A DNA stretch of 64,000 nt from Streptomyces sp. NA02950 (GTDB taxonomy: Bacteria > Actinomycetota > Actinomycetes > Streptomycetales > Streptomycetaceae): NCBI RefSeq assembly GCF_013364155.1, contig NZ_CP054916.1:5515001-5579000 (forward strand). Reading direction: 5' to 3'. Shown here piece by piece: positions 32,961 to 41,658 of the stretch (its first letter is position 1; each line of letters begins with the position of its first letter). Made by a program: the position numbers and the translations under genes. The notes beneath the pieces were generated by a model, which was given only the letters and a program-made list of their open reading frames with translations, was not told the DNA's origin and made no database searches.

Positions 32961-34081
32961 AGAAGTTCGACAAGGAGCGGGTGCTCCTCGCGGTCGCGGC
33001 CCCGCTGCTCGCGATCGTCAGCGCGTTCCTGCTGACCGCACTGGTGCTGGCCGCGACCGGCAAGGCGCCGTTCGACGCCTTCGGCGTGATGTTCGACTAC
33101 GGCATCAAGTCCGACAGCCAGGTCTACATCCTCAACAAGGCGACGACGTACTACCTGGCGGGTCTCGCGGTGGCCATCGGCTTCCGGATGAACCTGTTCA
33201 ACATCGGCGTCGACGGCCAGTACCGGCTGGGCGCCTTCTTCGGCGCCGCCGCCGGCGGCGCGATGGGGCTGCCGGGTCTGGTGCAGATCCCGCTGATCAT
33301 CCTGGTCGCCATGCTCGTGGGCGCGATGTGGGCGTCCATCGCCGGTCTGCTCAAGGTCTACCGCGGCGTCAGCGAGGTGATCAGCACCATCATGCTGAAC
33401 TCCCTCGGGGGCATTCTCATCAGCTATCTGCTGGTGGACGGCCGGCTGGGTGTGCTGGACAAGCAGACCAACATCGTGGCCACCAAAGCACTGCCGGAGT
33501 CCAGCCACTTCTTCACCATCCCGGCCGGTGGCGACCTGGACCCGATCTGGGGCTTCATCGTCGTCGCCGTCCTCGCCGGGGTCGGCTTCTGGTTCCTGCT
33601 GGGCCGCACCCGGTTCGGGTTCGACCTGCGCGCGGTGGGCCGCTCCGAGTCCGCCGCCGAGGCCAGCGGTGTCAACGTCAAGCGCATGGTCCTCACCAGC
33701 ATGCTGCTCTCCGGCGCGATGGCCGGTCTGATCGGCATGCCCACCGTGCTGAACGACACCCACCAGTTCACCGCCGACTTCCCCGTGGGCGTCGGCTTCA
33801 CCGGTATCGCCATCGCCCTGCTCGGCCGCAACAACCCGGTGGGTATCGGACTGGCCGCCGTGCTGTGGGGCTTCCTCGAGCGCGGTGCCAACCGCCTGGA
33901 GTTCGAGGGCTACGACAAGGAGATCGTCGGCGTGATGCAGGGCGTGATCGTCCTGTGCGTCGTCGTCGCATACGAACTGGTGCGCCGCTACGGCCTCAAG
34001 CGCCAGCAGCAGAAGGTCGGTGCGGAGCTCGCCGCCCAGGCCAAGGCCGCCAAGAGTGACAAGCAGGAGGTGCCGGCATGA
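32957..34081 (+). CDS. nucleoside ABC transporter permease
   Basis: A 374-residue membrane protein of the BPD_transp_2 family (YufP type) with about 8-9 membrane segments. Conserved stretches: FRMNLFNIGVDGQYRLGAFF, KVYRGVSEVISTIMLNSLGG and DLRAVGRSESAAEASGVNV. The last is the EAA-like coupling loop. ATGA overlaps with the ATPase stop and the next permease start. It forms half of the nucleoside channel. Confidence 0.92.
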   Translation: MKKFDKERVLLAVAAPLLAIVSAFLLTALVLAATGKAPFDAFGVMFDYGIKSDSQVYILNKATTYYLAGLAVAIGFRMNLFNIGVDGQYRLGAFFGAAAGGAMGLPGLVQIPLIILVAMLVGAMWASIAGLLKVYRGVSEVISTIMLNSLGGILISYLLVDGRLGVLDKQTNIVATKALPESSHFFTIPAGGDLDPIWGFIVVAVLAGVGFWFLLGRTRFGFDLRAVGRSESAAEASGVNVKRMVLTSMLLSGAMAGLIGMPTVLNDTHQFTADFPVGVGFTGIAIALLGRNNPVGIGLAAVLWGFLERGANRLEFEGYDKEIVGVMQGVIVLCVVVAYELVRRYGLKRQQQKVGAELAAQAKAAKSDKQEVPA

Positions 34082-35373
34082 GTGCCACGGTGACCACCAC
34101 CAAGAGCACGACCACGCCGGGCAAGGCCACGGGATCCGCCCCCCGGATGTCCCTGGCCAAGGTGCTGCTGATCGTCGCGGGCGGCCTGATCGCGCTGTCG
34201 GTGCTGCGGACCTTCGTCGACGCCGCCCAGCAGGCGGACTTCGACCGCGTCACCTCCTCCGGCCAGATCGCCGCCGCGCTGTCCATGGCCGTTCCGATCG
34301 GTCTCGCGGGCCTCGGTGGTCTGTGGGCCGAGCGGGCCGGCGTGGTCAACATCGGCCTCGAGGGCATGATGATCCTCGGCACCTTCTTCGGTGCCTGGGC
34401 CGGTTACCAGACCAACCCCTGGATGGGGGTGCTCGCGGGCGTCCTCGGCGGTGCCCTGGGCGGGGTGGTCCATGCCGTCGCCACCGTCACCTTCGGGGTG
34501 GACCACATCATCTCCGGTGTGGCGATCAACATCCTCGCCCTCGGCGCCACCACCTACCTGGCCAAGCGCTGGTTCGAACCGCTGAGCGACATCGGTGGTT
34601 CGCCCAAGCAGTCCCCGCAGGTCGACGACCTCCCGTCGTTCACCGTGCCCGGTCTGTCCGACTGGCTGTCCACCCTGGAGAACCACCACTGGTTCCTGGT
34701 CTCGGACGTCGCCGGCATCCTCGGCGGTCTGGTCACCGACATCTCGGCGCTGACCGTGCTGACCGTGGTGCTGATCATCGGCAGCTTCTTCGTCCTGTGG
34801 AAGACCTCGTTCGGACTGCGCCTGCGGTCCTGCGGTGAGAACCCGACGGCGGCCGAGTCCCTGGGCGTCAACGTCTACCTGTACAAGTACCTGGCCGTGA
34901 TCGCCTCCGGCGCCCTGGCCGGGCTCGGCGGTGTCTTCCTCGCCCTGGTCCGCTCGCACATCTACAACGAGGGCCAGACCGGCGGCCGCGGCTACATCGG
35001 CCTCGCGGCGATGCTCTTCGGCAACTGGCGGCCCGGCGGGCTGGCGATGGGCGCGGGCCTGTTCGGCTACTCCGACGCCCTCCAGCTGCGCAACGGCGGC
35101 GTGACCGTGCACGCGCTGCTCCTGCTGGTGGCACTCGGCCTCGCTGTGCTGGCGGGCTGGCGGCTCTTCCGCAAGAGTTATGTCGGAGGCGCGGTGGCCG
35201 GTGCCGGTGCGGTCCTGCTGATCGTCTGGTACCTGCTGTCGGAGACCGTCTCCAACGACCTGGTCGCCGGTACCCCGTACATCGTCACCCTGCTGGTGAT
35301 GGGCATGGCCTCACAACGGCTGCGGATGCCCAAGGCCAACAACAGGCCCTACCGGAAGGGACAGGGCACATGA
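34078..35373 (+). CDS. nucleoside ABC transporter permease
   Basis: A 431-residue permease paralogous to its neighbour (YufQ type). It has a Thr/Lys-rich cytoplasmic lead, then PIGLAGLGGLWAERAGVVNI, GVDHIISGVAINILALGATT, and the coupling loop LRSCGENPTAAESLGVNVY, plus a longer C-terminal membrane region (about residues 340-420). It overlaps both neighbours by 4 nt, so the transporter genes and cdd are tightly coupled. Confidence 0.92.
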   Translation: MSATVTTTKSTTTPGKATGSAPRMSLAKVLLIVAGGLIALSVLRTFVDAAQQADFDRVTSSGQIAAALSMAVPIGLAGLGGLWAERAGVVNIGLEGMMILGTFFGAWAGYQTNPWMGVLAGVLGGALGGVVHAVATVTFGVDHIISGVAINILALGATTYLAKRWFEPLSDIGGSPKQSPQVDDLPSFTVPGLSDWLSTLENHHWFLVSDVAGILGGLVTDISALTVLTVVLIIGSFFVLWKTSFGLRLRSCGENPTAAESLGVNVYLYKYLAVIASGALAGLGGVFLALVRSHIYNEGQTGGRGYIGLAAMLFGNWRPGGLAMGAGLFGYSDALQLRNGGVTVHALLLLVALGLAVLAGWRLFRKSYVGGAVAGAGAVLLIVWYLLSETVSNDLVAGTPYIVTLLVMGMASQRLRMPKANNRPYRKGQGT

Positions 35374-35792
35374 GCACACCCGCTGCGGCGGCTCCCGACT
35401 GGGAGTCGCTGCGCGCGGCGGCCCGGGACGCGATGTCCCGGGCCTACGCCCCGTACTCCCGCTTCCCGGTGGGCGCCGCGGCGCTCGTCGACGACGGCCG
35501 CACGGTCACCGGGTGCAATGTGGAGAACGCGGCCTACGGCGTCGCCCTGTGCGCCGAATGCGGACTGGTCTCGGCGCTCTTCGCCTCCGGCGGCGGCCGG
35601 CTGACCGCCTTCACCTGCTGCGATGCCGAGGGCGCCGTGCTGATGCCGTGCGGCCGCTGCCGCCAGCTGCTGTGGGAGCACGGTGGCCCCGGCCTCCGGA
35701 TCGACACGGCCTCCGGAATCCGCCCGCTGGCCGAGCTGCTGCCGGACGCCTTCGGCCCCGCCGACCTCGAACGCCTCGGCGCTCCGGGCTAG
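35370..35792 (+). CDS. cdd: cytidine deaminase
   Basis: A 140-residue homotetrameric-type cytidine deaminase. Active-site features: AYAPYSRFPVGAAALV, GCNVENAAYGVALCAECGLV (with the CAE zinc and proton-shuttle residues) and MPCGRCRQLLWE. It turns cytidine and deoxycytidine into uridine and deoxyuridine. It overlaps the permease gene by 4 nt, linking uptake with first catabolic step. Confidence 0.95.
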   Translation: MSTPAAAAPDWESLRAAARDAMSRAYAPYSRFPVGAAALVDDGRTVTGCNVENAAYGVALCAECGLVSALFASGGGRLTAFTCCDAEGAVLMPCGRCRQLLWEHGGPGLRIDTASGIRPLAELLPDAFGPADLERLGAPG

Positions 35793-35811
35793 GCCCGCCC
35801 CCGTCCCAGGA

Positions 35812-35839
35812 GTGCGGCCCGGCCGCCACCGGGCCGCAC
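35812..35839 (+). terminator. hairpin in cdd-deoA gap
   Basis: GTGCGGCCCGG (35812-35822) pairs with CCGGGCCGCAC (35829-35839) with a 6-nt loop. It lies between two genes of the same pathway, so it may be an attenuator or stabilise the upstream messenger RNA. Confidence 0.6.
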
Positions 35840-35905
35840 CCCCTCATTCCCCGGCGCCCCGACATCCGGCGCCCGCACCACGCGAGAAAGGGCCCGCACC
35901 TCACC

Positions 35906-37183
35906 ATGGACGCCATCTCCGTCATCCGCGCCAAGCGCGACGGCGGCCGCCTCAGCGACGGCCAGATCGACTGGATCATCGACGCCTACACCCGCGGCGA
36001 GGTCGACCCCGAGCAGATGTCCGCGCTCGCGATGGCGATCTTCCTCAACGGGATGGACCGTGCGGAGATCGCCCGCTGGACCGCCGCCATGATCGCGTCC
36101 GGTGAACGGATGGACTTCTCCTCCCTCCCGCGCCCCACCGCCGACAAGCACTCCACCGGTGGTGTCGGCGACAAGATCACCCTGCCGCTGGCGCCCCTGG
36201 TGGCCGCCTGCGGCGCCGCCGTACCGCAGCTCTCCGGCCGCGGTCTCGGCCACACCGGCGGCACCCTCGACAAGCTGGAGGCGATCCCCGGCTGGCGGGC
36301 GCTGCTGTCCAACGACGAGATGTTGGCCGTGCTGCGGGAGGTCGGCTCGGTCATCTGCGCGGCGGGCGACGGCCTCGCCCCCGCCGACAAGAAGCTCTAC
36401 GCGCTGCGCGATGTGACCGGGACGGTCGAGTCCATCCCGCTCATCGCTTCGTCGATCATGTCCAAGAAGATCGCCGAGGGCACCGGCTCGCTGGTGCTGG
36501 ATGTGAAGGTCGGCTCCGGCGCCTTCATGAAGGACATCGACGCCGCCCGGGAGCTGGCCACCACGATGGTGGGCCTGGGCACCGACCACGGGGTGCGCAC
36601 CGTCGCCCTGCTCACCGACATGTCCACCCCGCTCGGTCTGACGGCGGGCAACGCGCTCGAAGTCCGTGAATCCGTCGAGGTGCTGGCGGGCGGCGGCCCC
36701 GCCGATGTTGTCGAACTCACCCTCGCCCTGGCCCGCGAGATGCTCGACGCGGCGGGTCTGCCGGACGCCGATCCGGCCAAGGCCCTCGCGGACGGCTCCG
36801 CGATGGACCACTGGCGCCGCATGATCGCCGCCCAGGGCGGCGACCCCGACGCGGCGCTGCCGGTCGCCCGCGAGCGGCATGTGGTCCCGGCCGCCGCCGA
36901 CGGCGTGCTCACCCGTCTCGACGCCTACGCGGTCGGTGTCGCCGCCTGGCGGCTCGGCGCGGGCCGCGCCCGCAAGGAGGACCCGGTCCAGGCGGGCGCC
37001 GGGATCGAGCTCCACGCCAAGCCGGGCGAGCGCGTCACCGCCGGTCAGCCGCTGCTGACCCTGCACACCGACACACCTTCGAGGTTCGACTACGCCCTCC
37101 GGGCCCTGGACGGCGCGGTGGACTACGCCCCGGCGGACACGGCGTTCAGCGCGCCCCCGATCGTGCTGGAGCGCATCGCGTAA
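35906..37183 (+). CDS. deoA: thymidine phosphorylase
   Basis: A 425-residue pyrimidine/thymidine phosphorylase. Motifs: ADKHSTGGVGDKITLPLAPL, the family signature SGRGLGHTGGTLDKLEAIPG, LYALRDVTGTVESIPLIASS (phosphate and base contacts), SKKIAEGTGSLVLDVKVGSG and a C-terminal domain with LHAKPGERVTAGQPLLTLH. It splits thymidine or deoxyuridine into base and deoxyribose-1-phosphate. ATG 35906 is chosen as it starts the family consensus (MDAISVIRAKRDG). It ends the importer-salvage operon. Confidence 0.95.
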   Translation: MDAISVIRAKRDGGRLSDGQIDWIIDAYTRGEVDPEQMSALAMAIFLNGMDRAEIARWTAAMIASGERMDFSSLPRPTADKHSTGGVGDKITLPLAPLVAACGAAVPQLSGRGLGHTGGTLDKLEAIPGWRALLSNDEMLAVLREVGSVICAAGDGLAPADKKLYALRDVTGTVESIPLIASSIMSKKIAEGTGSLVLDVKVGSGAFMKDIDAARELATTMVGLGTDHGVRTVALLTDMSTPLGLTAGNALEVRESVEVLAGGGPADVVELTLALAREMLDAAGLPDADPAKALADGSAMDHWRRMIAAQGGDPDAALPVARERHVVPAAADGVLTRLDAYAVGVAAWRLGAGRARKEDPVQAGAGIELHAKPGERVTAGQPLLTLHTDTPSRFDYALRALDGAVDYAPADTAFSAPPIVLERIA

Positions 37184-37202
37184 CGCGGCGCACCGACAGG
37201 GA

Positions 37203-37234
37203 AGGGCCGGACGGGCAGCTGCCCGTCCGGCCCT
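37203..37234. terminator. perfect palindromic terminator after deoA
   Basis: A 32-bp perfect palindrome (centre at 37218/37219, GGGCAGCTGCCC core) lies between convergent deoA and the metalloprotease gene and can act in both directions. Confidence 0.9.
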
Positions 37235-37249
37235 CTCGGTGTGTACGCG

Positions 37250-38521
37250 TTACTTCGGGGTGACCCAGACCTGCCGTTTGTAGCTGTTGGCCGAGTGGAG
37301 TTGGACCTTGGTGCTGTCGGCGGTGGAACCGCCCGTCACATCGAGGACCTTGCCCGAGGCGATGTGCACGATCTGGCCCTTGGCGTTGACCGACCACTTC
37401 TGCGACGCCTTGCCGGTGCAGTCGGAGAGCTGGATCTTGTTGCCGTTGGTGGCCGCGTTGCCCGCGTTGTCCAGGCACTTGCCGAGCGCGCGGAAGGTGC
37501 CGTCCCGCTCCAGCAGCCAGGACTGGGCGACGCCGCCGGTGCAGTGGTAGAGCTGGATCTGGGTGCCGTTGGCGGCCTTGCCGCCCTTGACGTCCAGGCA
37601 CTTGCCGCCGAGGCCGGTCACCTTGCCCTGGGGCGAGAGGGTGGCCCCGGCGCCCTTGGCGAGGTGGCGCAGCCCCTGGACGTCGAACTGCTGGACGTAG
37701 GTGCCCGCGCGCTTGTCCGGGTAGGCATCGGCCGGGGTGCACATGACCGGCTTCTCGCCGGAGTCGCTGCCCTTGACGCAGTCGCCGCGGGTGGCGCTGC
37801 GGTTGGCGTGGGTCATGCCCAGCGTGTGCCCGATCTCATGGCTGATGTGATTGCGCATGAAGGTTTCACCCCAGGACGGCAGCGGTTTGCCGTCCGAGGT
37901 GAAGAACGAGCTGTCGATGTAGGCGTGGCCGCTGGTCACCGTGTCCGCCACGGACGAGGAGAAGAAGCCGCAGCTGAGGTTCTTGGTGCCGGAGCCGTCG
38001 TGGACCACCTTCCATCCGTGGCTGTCGCCGTCCGCGGGCGGTACGCAGGGACGCTTGAGCACGCCCATGACGATCTCGCCCTTGGGCCGCTGGTAGTCCC
38101 AGCCGACCGGCTTGGTGTCGACGGTGATCGGAAGGTGGGTGACCCGCCGGAGGTCCGTCGCCGACGCCTTCGCGTAACGGGACAGCCAGTCCGCGGACTT
38201 CTGGTCGTAGAACCTGATCGTGTAGCCGGTCGACAGCGATGTGCCCGGACCGGCCAGCTTCCAGCCCTCACCGTGGGGCGCGGCGGCCGCGGTCTTGAGC
38301 GGTGTGGCGGGCGCCTTCAGCGCCATCACACCGTTGTCGAAGGTGGCGTTGTCGGTGGCGGTCCCGGCGTTGTCCGTCACCGGCGCCGAAGCCGTGGACG
38401 GCCGTGCGGCCTTGGGCTGTTCCTCGTCGTCGGTGCCGAACGCGCTGGACGAGAGCACTCCGCCGGTGATCGCCGCCGCGGCACACACCGCGACGACGGA
38501 TATCCGGCGCTTCCTGCTCAT
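37250..38521 (-). CDS. secreted metzincin-type protease with C-terminal ricin-B lectin domain
   Basis: A 423-residue secreted protein. A signal peptide (RRISVVAVCAAAAITGGVLS) is followed by a linker and a protease domain whose zinc motif HEIGHTLGMTH (about residue 233) is the metzincin pattern HExxHxxGxxH. ADGDSHGWK and CGFFSSSVAD are upstream of it. Residues about 290-423 form a ricin-type beta-trefoil (GGKCLDVKGGKAANGTQIQL, CLDNAGNAATNGNKIQLSDC, VLDVTGGSTADSTKVQL), which probably binds polysaccharides. The start is ATG 38521, or TTG 38545, which has AAAGGG upstream. It converges with deoA. Confidence 0.88.
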   Translation of the reverse strand: MSRKRRISVVAVCAAAAITGGVLSSSAFGTDDEEQPKAARPSTASAPVTDNAGTATDNATFDNGVMALKAPATPLKTAAAAPHGEGWKLAGPGTSLSTGYTIRFYDQKSADWLSRYAKASATDLRRVTHLPITVDTKPVGWDYQRPKGEIVMGVLKRPCVPPADGDSHGWKVVHDGSGTKNLSCGFFSSSVADTVTSGHAYIDSSFFTSDGKPLPSWGETFMRNHISHEIGHTLGMTHANRSATRGDCVKGSDSGEKPVMCTPADAYPDKRAGTYVQQFDVQGLRHLAKGAGATLSPQGKVTGLGGKCLDVKGGKAANGTQIQLYHCTGGVAQSWLLERDGTFRALGKCLDNAGNAATNGNKIQLSDCTGKASQKWSVNAKGQIVHIASGKVLDVTGGSTADSTKVQLHSANSYKRQVWVTPK

Positions 38522-38623
38522 GCGCCGCTTTCTGTTGGATCGCAAGTCCCCGTTGCCCTTTCATGGAAAGAACTCTTGCCGATTGCGGGTCTTCACCTGC
38601 CGGAAGCCCGAGTTGATCAGATG

Positions 38624-39577
38624 TTAGTCGAGCAACTGACCCCTTCTGCTCAGCAGGAAGCGTTTGAAGGCCGCCACCGGCGGAGTGTCCGGATGGCCGT
38701 CCAGCCAGGCGACGCCGATCTCCCGCACCGCGCGCGGCGCGGTGACCGTCAGCTCCGCCACCCCGGGGCGCGGCACCGCCGGGGGCGGCAGCAGGGCCAC
38801 CCCGAGTCCGGCGGCCACCAGACCCCGGATGGTCTCGGCCTCCTCGCCCTCGAACGCGATCTTCGGGGTGAATCCCGCCTCGGCGCACAGCGCGTCGGTG
38901 ATACGGCGCAGCCCGTAGCCCGGTTCAAGGGTGACGAAGACCTCGGAGGCGGCCTCGGCCAGACGGATCCGGCGGCGGCCCGCCAGCCGGTGGTCGTCCG
39001 GCACCACCAGCCGCAGCCGCTGCTCGTCCAGCCGACGCGCGACGAGGTCGGGGGCGTCGGGCATGGGTGAGGTCAGACAGAGGTCGAGACCGCCCGCCCG
39101 CATCCGCTCGATCATCGCTTCGCCGTAGTTCTGGACCAGCTGGAAGCGGACCCGCGGATGGTCCACCCGGAAGGCGCGGAGCAGTCCGGGCACCGTCTCC
39201 GAGCCGAGGGTGTGCAGAAAGCCGAACGAGACGCGTCCGGCGGCGGGATCGGCGTCCGCCCGCACCGACTCGGCGGCGCGGTCCACCTCGGCGAGGGCCC
39301 GTTCGACCGAGCGCAGAAACGTCCGGCCCGCCGGGGTGAGCGCCACCGTACGGCCGCGCCGGGCGAACAGCGCGACGCCGAGGTCCTCCTCCAGCCGGAC
39401 CATCGCCCGGCTGAGCGTCGACTGCGGCACCCCGAGCTCCTGGGCGGCCCGGGTGACGTGTTCGTGGCGGGCGACGGCGGCGAACTGGGCGAGCCGCGGG
39501 GTGAGGGCCTCCGCCCAGGACTCCTCCTCCATTCCCGCTGTCACCGGAATGTCGTGTTCGTAACTGATGTGTGACAC
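38624..39577 (-). CDS. LysR family regulator
   Basis: A 317-residue LysR regulator. The winged helix-turn-helix is at about residues 28-85 (LAQFAAVARHEHVTRAAQEL, VPQSTLSRAMVRLEEDLGV), followed by a periplasmic-binding-like effector domain (FLHTLGSETVPGLLRAFRV and others). It starts with GTG at 39577 and is divergent from an MFS transporter gene, which it probably controls through the roughly 90-bp intergenic region. Confidence 0.9.
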   Translation of the reverse strand: MSHISYEHDIPVTAGMEEESWAEALTPRLAQFAAVARHEHVTRAAQELGVPQSTLSRAMVRLEEDLGVALFARRGRTVALTPAGRTFLRSVERALAEVDRAAESVRADADPAAGRVSFGFLHTLGSETVPGLLRAFRVDHPRVRFQLVQNYGEAMIERMRAGGLDLCLTSPMPDAPDLVARRLDEQRLRLVVPDDHRLAGRRRIRLAEAASEVFVTLEPGYGLRRITDALCAEAGFTPKIAFEGEEAETIRGLVAAGLGVALLPPPAVPRPGVAELTVTAPRAVREIGVAWLDGHPDTPPVAAFKRFLLSRRGQLLD

Positions 39578-39669
39578 GCGCGCCCCTGACCTCGGCTCAT
39601 GCTGTGATGGAACGATTATCTCCATTCCGTGCATTGGACGCATCAACCGTGGGTACGTACGGTCGAATC

Positions 39670-41013
39670 ATGCCTCCCGCTGATACCGGGGCGTCCACCG
39701 GGAACCACCGTGTGGACGCCTCCCCCGCGCTGTCCTCCGCACCCGTCTCCACCCGTTCCGCGGCCGGGGCCGTGCCCGCTCCCGAGCGGATGAGCCCGGG
39801 CCGCCCCGGCTACGTCCGGATGCGGTTCGCCCTCTTCACCGCCGGGCTCGCGACCTTCGCCCTGCTCTACTCGACCCAGGCGCTGCTGCCCGCGATCTCC
39901 GACGACCTCCATGTGCAGGCCGACCAGGCCAGCTGGACCGTCTCCGCGGCCACCGCGGCCCTGGCCCTCGCGGTGCTGCCGCTGAGCGCCCTGTCCGAGC
40001 GGTTCGGCCGCCGCGCCATGATGACCGGCTCGCTCACGGTCGCGGTGGCGCTCGCCCTGCTGGTGCCGTACGCCCCGGACCTGGGCTGGCTGATCGGACT
40101 GCGCGCGGTCCAGGGCGCCGCCCTGGCCGGGATCCCGGCCTCGGCGATGGCGTACCTCTCGGAGGAGGTGCAGCCCAAGGCGCTGGTCGGCGCGATCGGG
40201 CTGTTCGTGGCGGGCAACAGCGTCGGCGGTATGAGCGGCCGGATCCTCACCGGCTGGGTGGCCGACGGCTACGGCTGGCGGACCGCGCTGGCCGCGGTCG
40301 GCGTCATGGCGCTGCTGTGCGCGGTCGCCTTCCGGCTGCTGCTGCCCCCGGCCCGGCACTTCACCCCGGCCGCGGTGAGCCCGCGTGCCCTGGCCCGTAC
40401 CGTCGCCGGACACCTCGCCGACCCGCTGCTGTGCCGTCTGTACGCGATCGGCGCGCTGTTCATGACGGTCTTCGGCGCGGTCTACACGGTCATCGGCTAC
40501 CGGCTGGTGGCCGAACCGTTCGGCCTCTCGCAGTCCCTGATCGGCTCGATCTTCCTGATCTACCTGGTGGGCACGGTCTCCTCGGCCGCGACCGGCAAGC
40601 TGGTCGGCCGGCTCGGCCGGCGCGGCGCCCTGTACGTGGCCGTGACCACCACGGCGGCCGGACTGCTGCTGTCCCTGCTGAACTCGATCGGCGCGGTGCT
40701 GCTCGGCCTGGTGCTGATCACCGCGGGCTTCTTCGCGGGCCACGCGGCGGCCTCCTCGGCGGTCAGCCGGACCGCCAAGACCGGCCGCGCCCAGGCCGCG
40801 GCGCTCTACCAGGCGTCGTACTACATCGGCAGCAGCGCGGGCGGCGCGCTGGGCGCGCTCGCCTTCCACGCGGCCGGATGGGCGGGAACGGTCCTGCTGG
40901 GCCTGGTGGCCGTGGTGGCCGCGGCGGCGATCACGCTCTACGCGACCCGCAAGGCCCAGGTCGAACGCCGGGCGGAGGTCGCCCGCCGGGCCCTCCGCGG
41001 CCTCCCCGCCTGA
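39670..41013 (+). CDS. MFS transporter
   Basis: A 447-residue major facilitator protein with 12 predicted helices. Signature elements: LSERFGRRAMMTGSL (loop 2-3), GLRAVQGAALAGIPASAMAY (helix 4-5) and GRLGRRGALYV (loop 8-9). It resembles drug or amino acid exporters of the YnfM/Bcr type. The ATG at 39670 gives an N-terminal extension of about 50 residues before the first helix. It diverges from its probable LysR regulator. Confidence 0.9.
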   Translation: MPPADTGASTGNHRVDASPALSSAPVSTRSAAGAVPAPERMSPGRPGYVRMRFALFTAGLATFALLYSTQALLPAISDDLHVQADQASWTVSAATAALALAVLPLSALSERFGRRAMMTGSLTVAVALALLVPYAPDLGWLIGLRAVQGAALAGIPASAMAYLSEEVQPKALVGAIGLFVAGNSVGGMSGRILTGWVADGYGWRTALAAVGVMALLCAVAFRLLLPPARHFTPAAVSPRALARTVAGHLADPLLCRLYAIGALFMTVFGAVYTVIGYRLVAEPFGLSQSLIGSIFLIYLVGTVSSAATGKLVGRLGRRGALYVAVTTTAAGLLLSLLNSIGAVLLGLVLITAGFFAGHAAASSAVSRTAKTGRAQAAALYQASYYIGSSAGGALGALAFHAAGWAGTVLLGLVAVVAAAAITLYATRKAQVERRAEVARRALRGLPA

Positions 41014-41658
41014 CCCCACCCCTCCAGCCCGGAGGGGCCGCCCCGCCCCTGTCCAGCGACGGCGCCCCCTCCGCCCCGGCCCCCGGGGCGCGCGATCCGC
41101 GCCCCGGGGGCCGCCCCATGCCCGCCGCCTGTGCCTCCGTCCGGAGCGGCAGGAGACGGGGGCGCCTGACTTCCCGGTGCGTACAGCCGCGTGCCCACCC
41201 GCGCTCGGGGCTCACGCCCCCGCCCGCTCCGGGGTCTTGCCGTCGGACCCCGTGCGGCCTCGGGGCCAGCACGCCCCCGGGTGGTCCACAACCTCCGCCC
41301 GCTCCACGCCTCTTGACGCCGGACGCCGCCCCGCCGCGCACGCCTCCTGACGCCGCCCCGCCGCGCACGCCGCCCCGCCGCGCACGCGGACCCGCCTGCG
41401 GCGGTGGTCCGCCCGCCCCCGCATGGGACGCACGCCCCTGGCCCCGGCCCGCACGGCGGTAGCACCCCGGGGGCGCGGCATCCGCGGTGCGGCGCGGCGT
41501 GCCGCCTGTGGCGGGGTGCCCGCGCGGCGCCCGCCCCGGGCCCCGGGCTTCGGCGGGCAGCGCGTGTTCGTCCGCGCCCGGGGCGCATACGGTCCCCCCT
41601 CGCAAGGGGGCCGCATGCGCCCCGGGCCGGCGGCCCTGGGGCCCGTCTCCGGGCCGCC
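41014..41658. other. 645-bp convergent intergenic region with GC-rich repeats
   Basis: This gap between the convergent MFS and hydrolase genes contains no gene I can support; the several open frames run through low-complexity Pro/Arg/Gly codons on both strands. It holds a tandem run of the unit CGCCGCCCCGCCGCGCACGC (about 41326-41390) and a long hairpin at 41577-41626. Confidence 0.6.
41577..41626. terminator. long hairpin in convergent gap
   Basis: CCCGGGGCGCATACGG and the following C-run (41577-41600) pair with the G-run and CCGCATGCGCCCCGGG (41604-41626), with one mismatch in the outer arms and a short loop around CGC. It lies 33 nt downstream of the minus-strand hydrolase stop. Confidence 0.6.

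Noticed and set aside
37240..37255. TGTACGCGTTAC near the deoA terminator as another nucleoside operator
   Set aside because: Poor match to CTACGCGCGTAG and placed at the 3' ends of two convergent genes.
41014..41658. Several overlapping frames in the convergent gap
   Set aside because: Pro/Arg/Gly-rich translations without a domain, signal peptide or ribosome site; composed of repeats and a hairpin.
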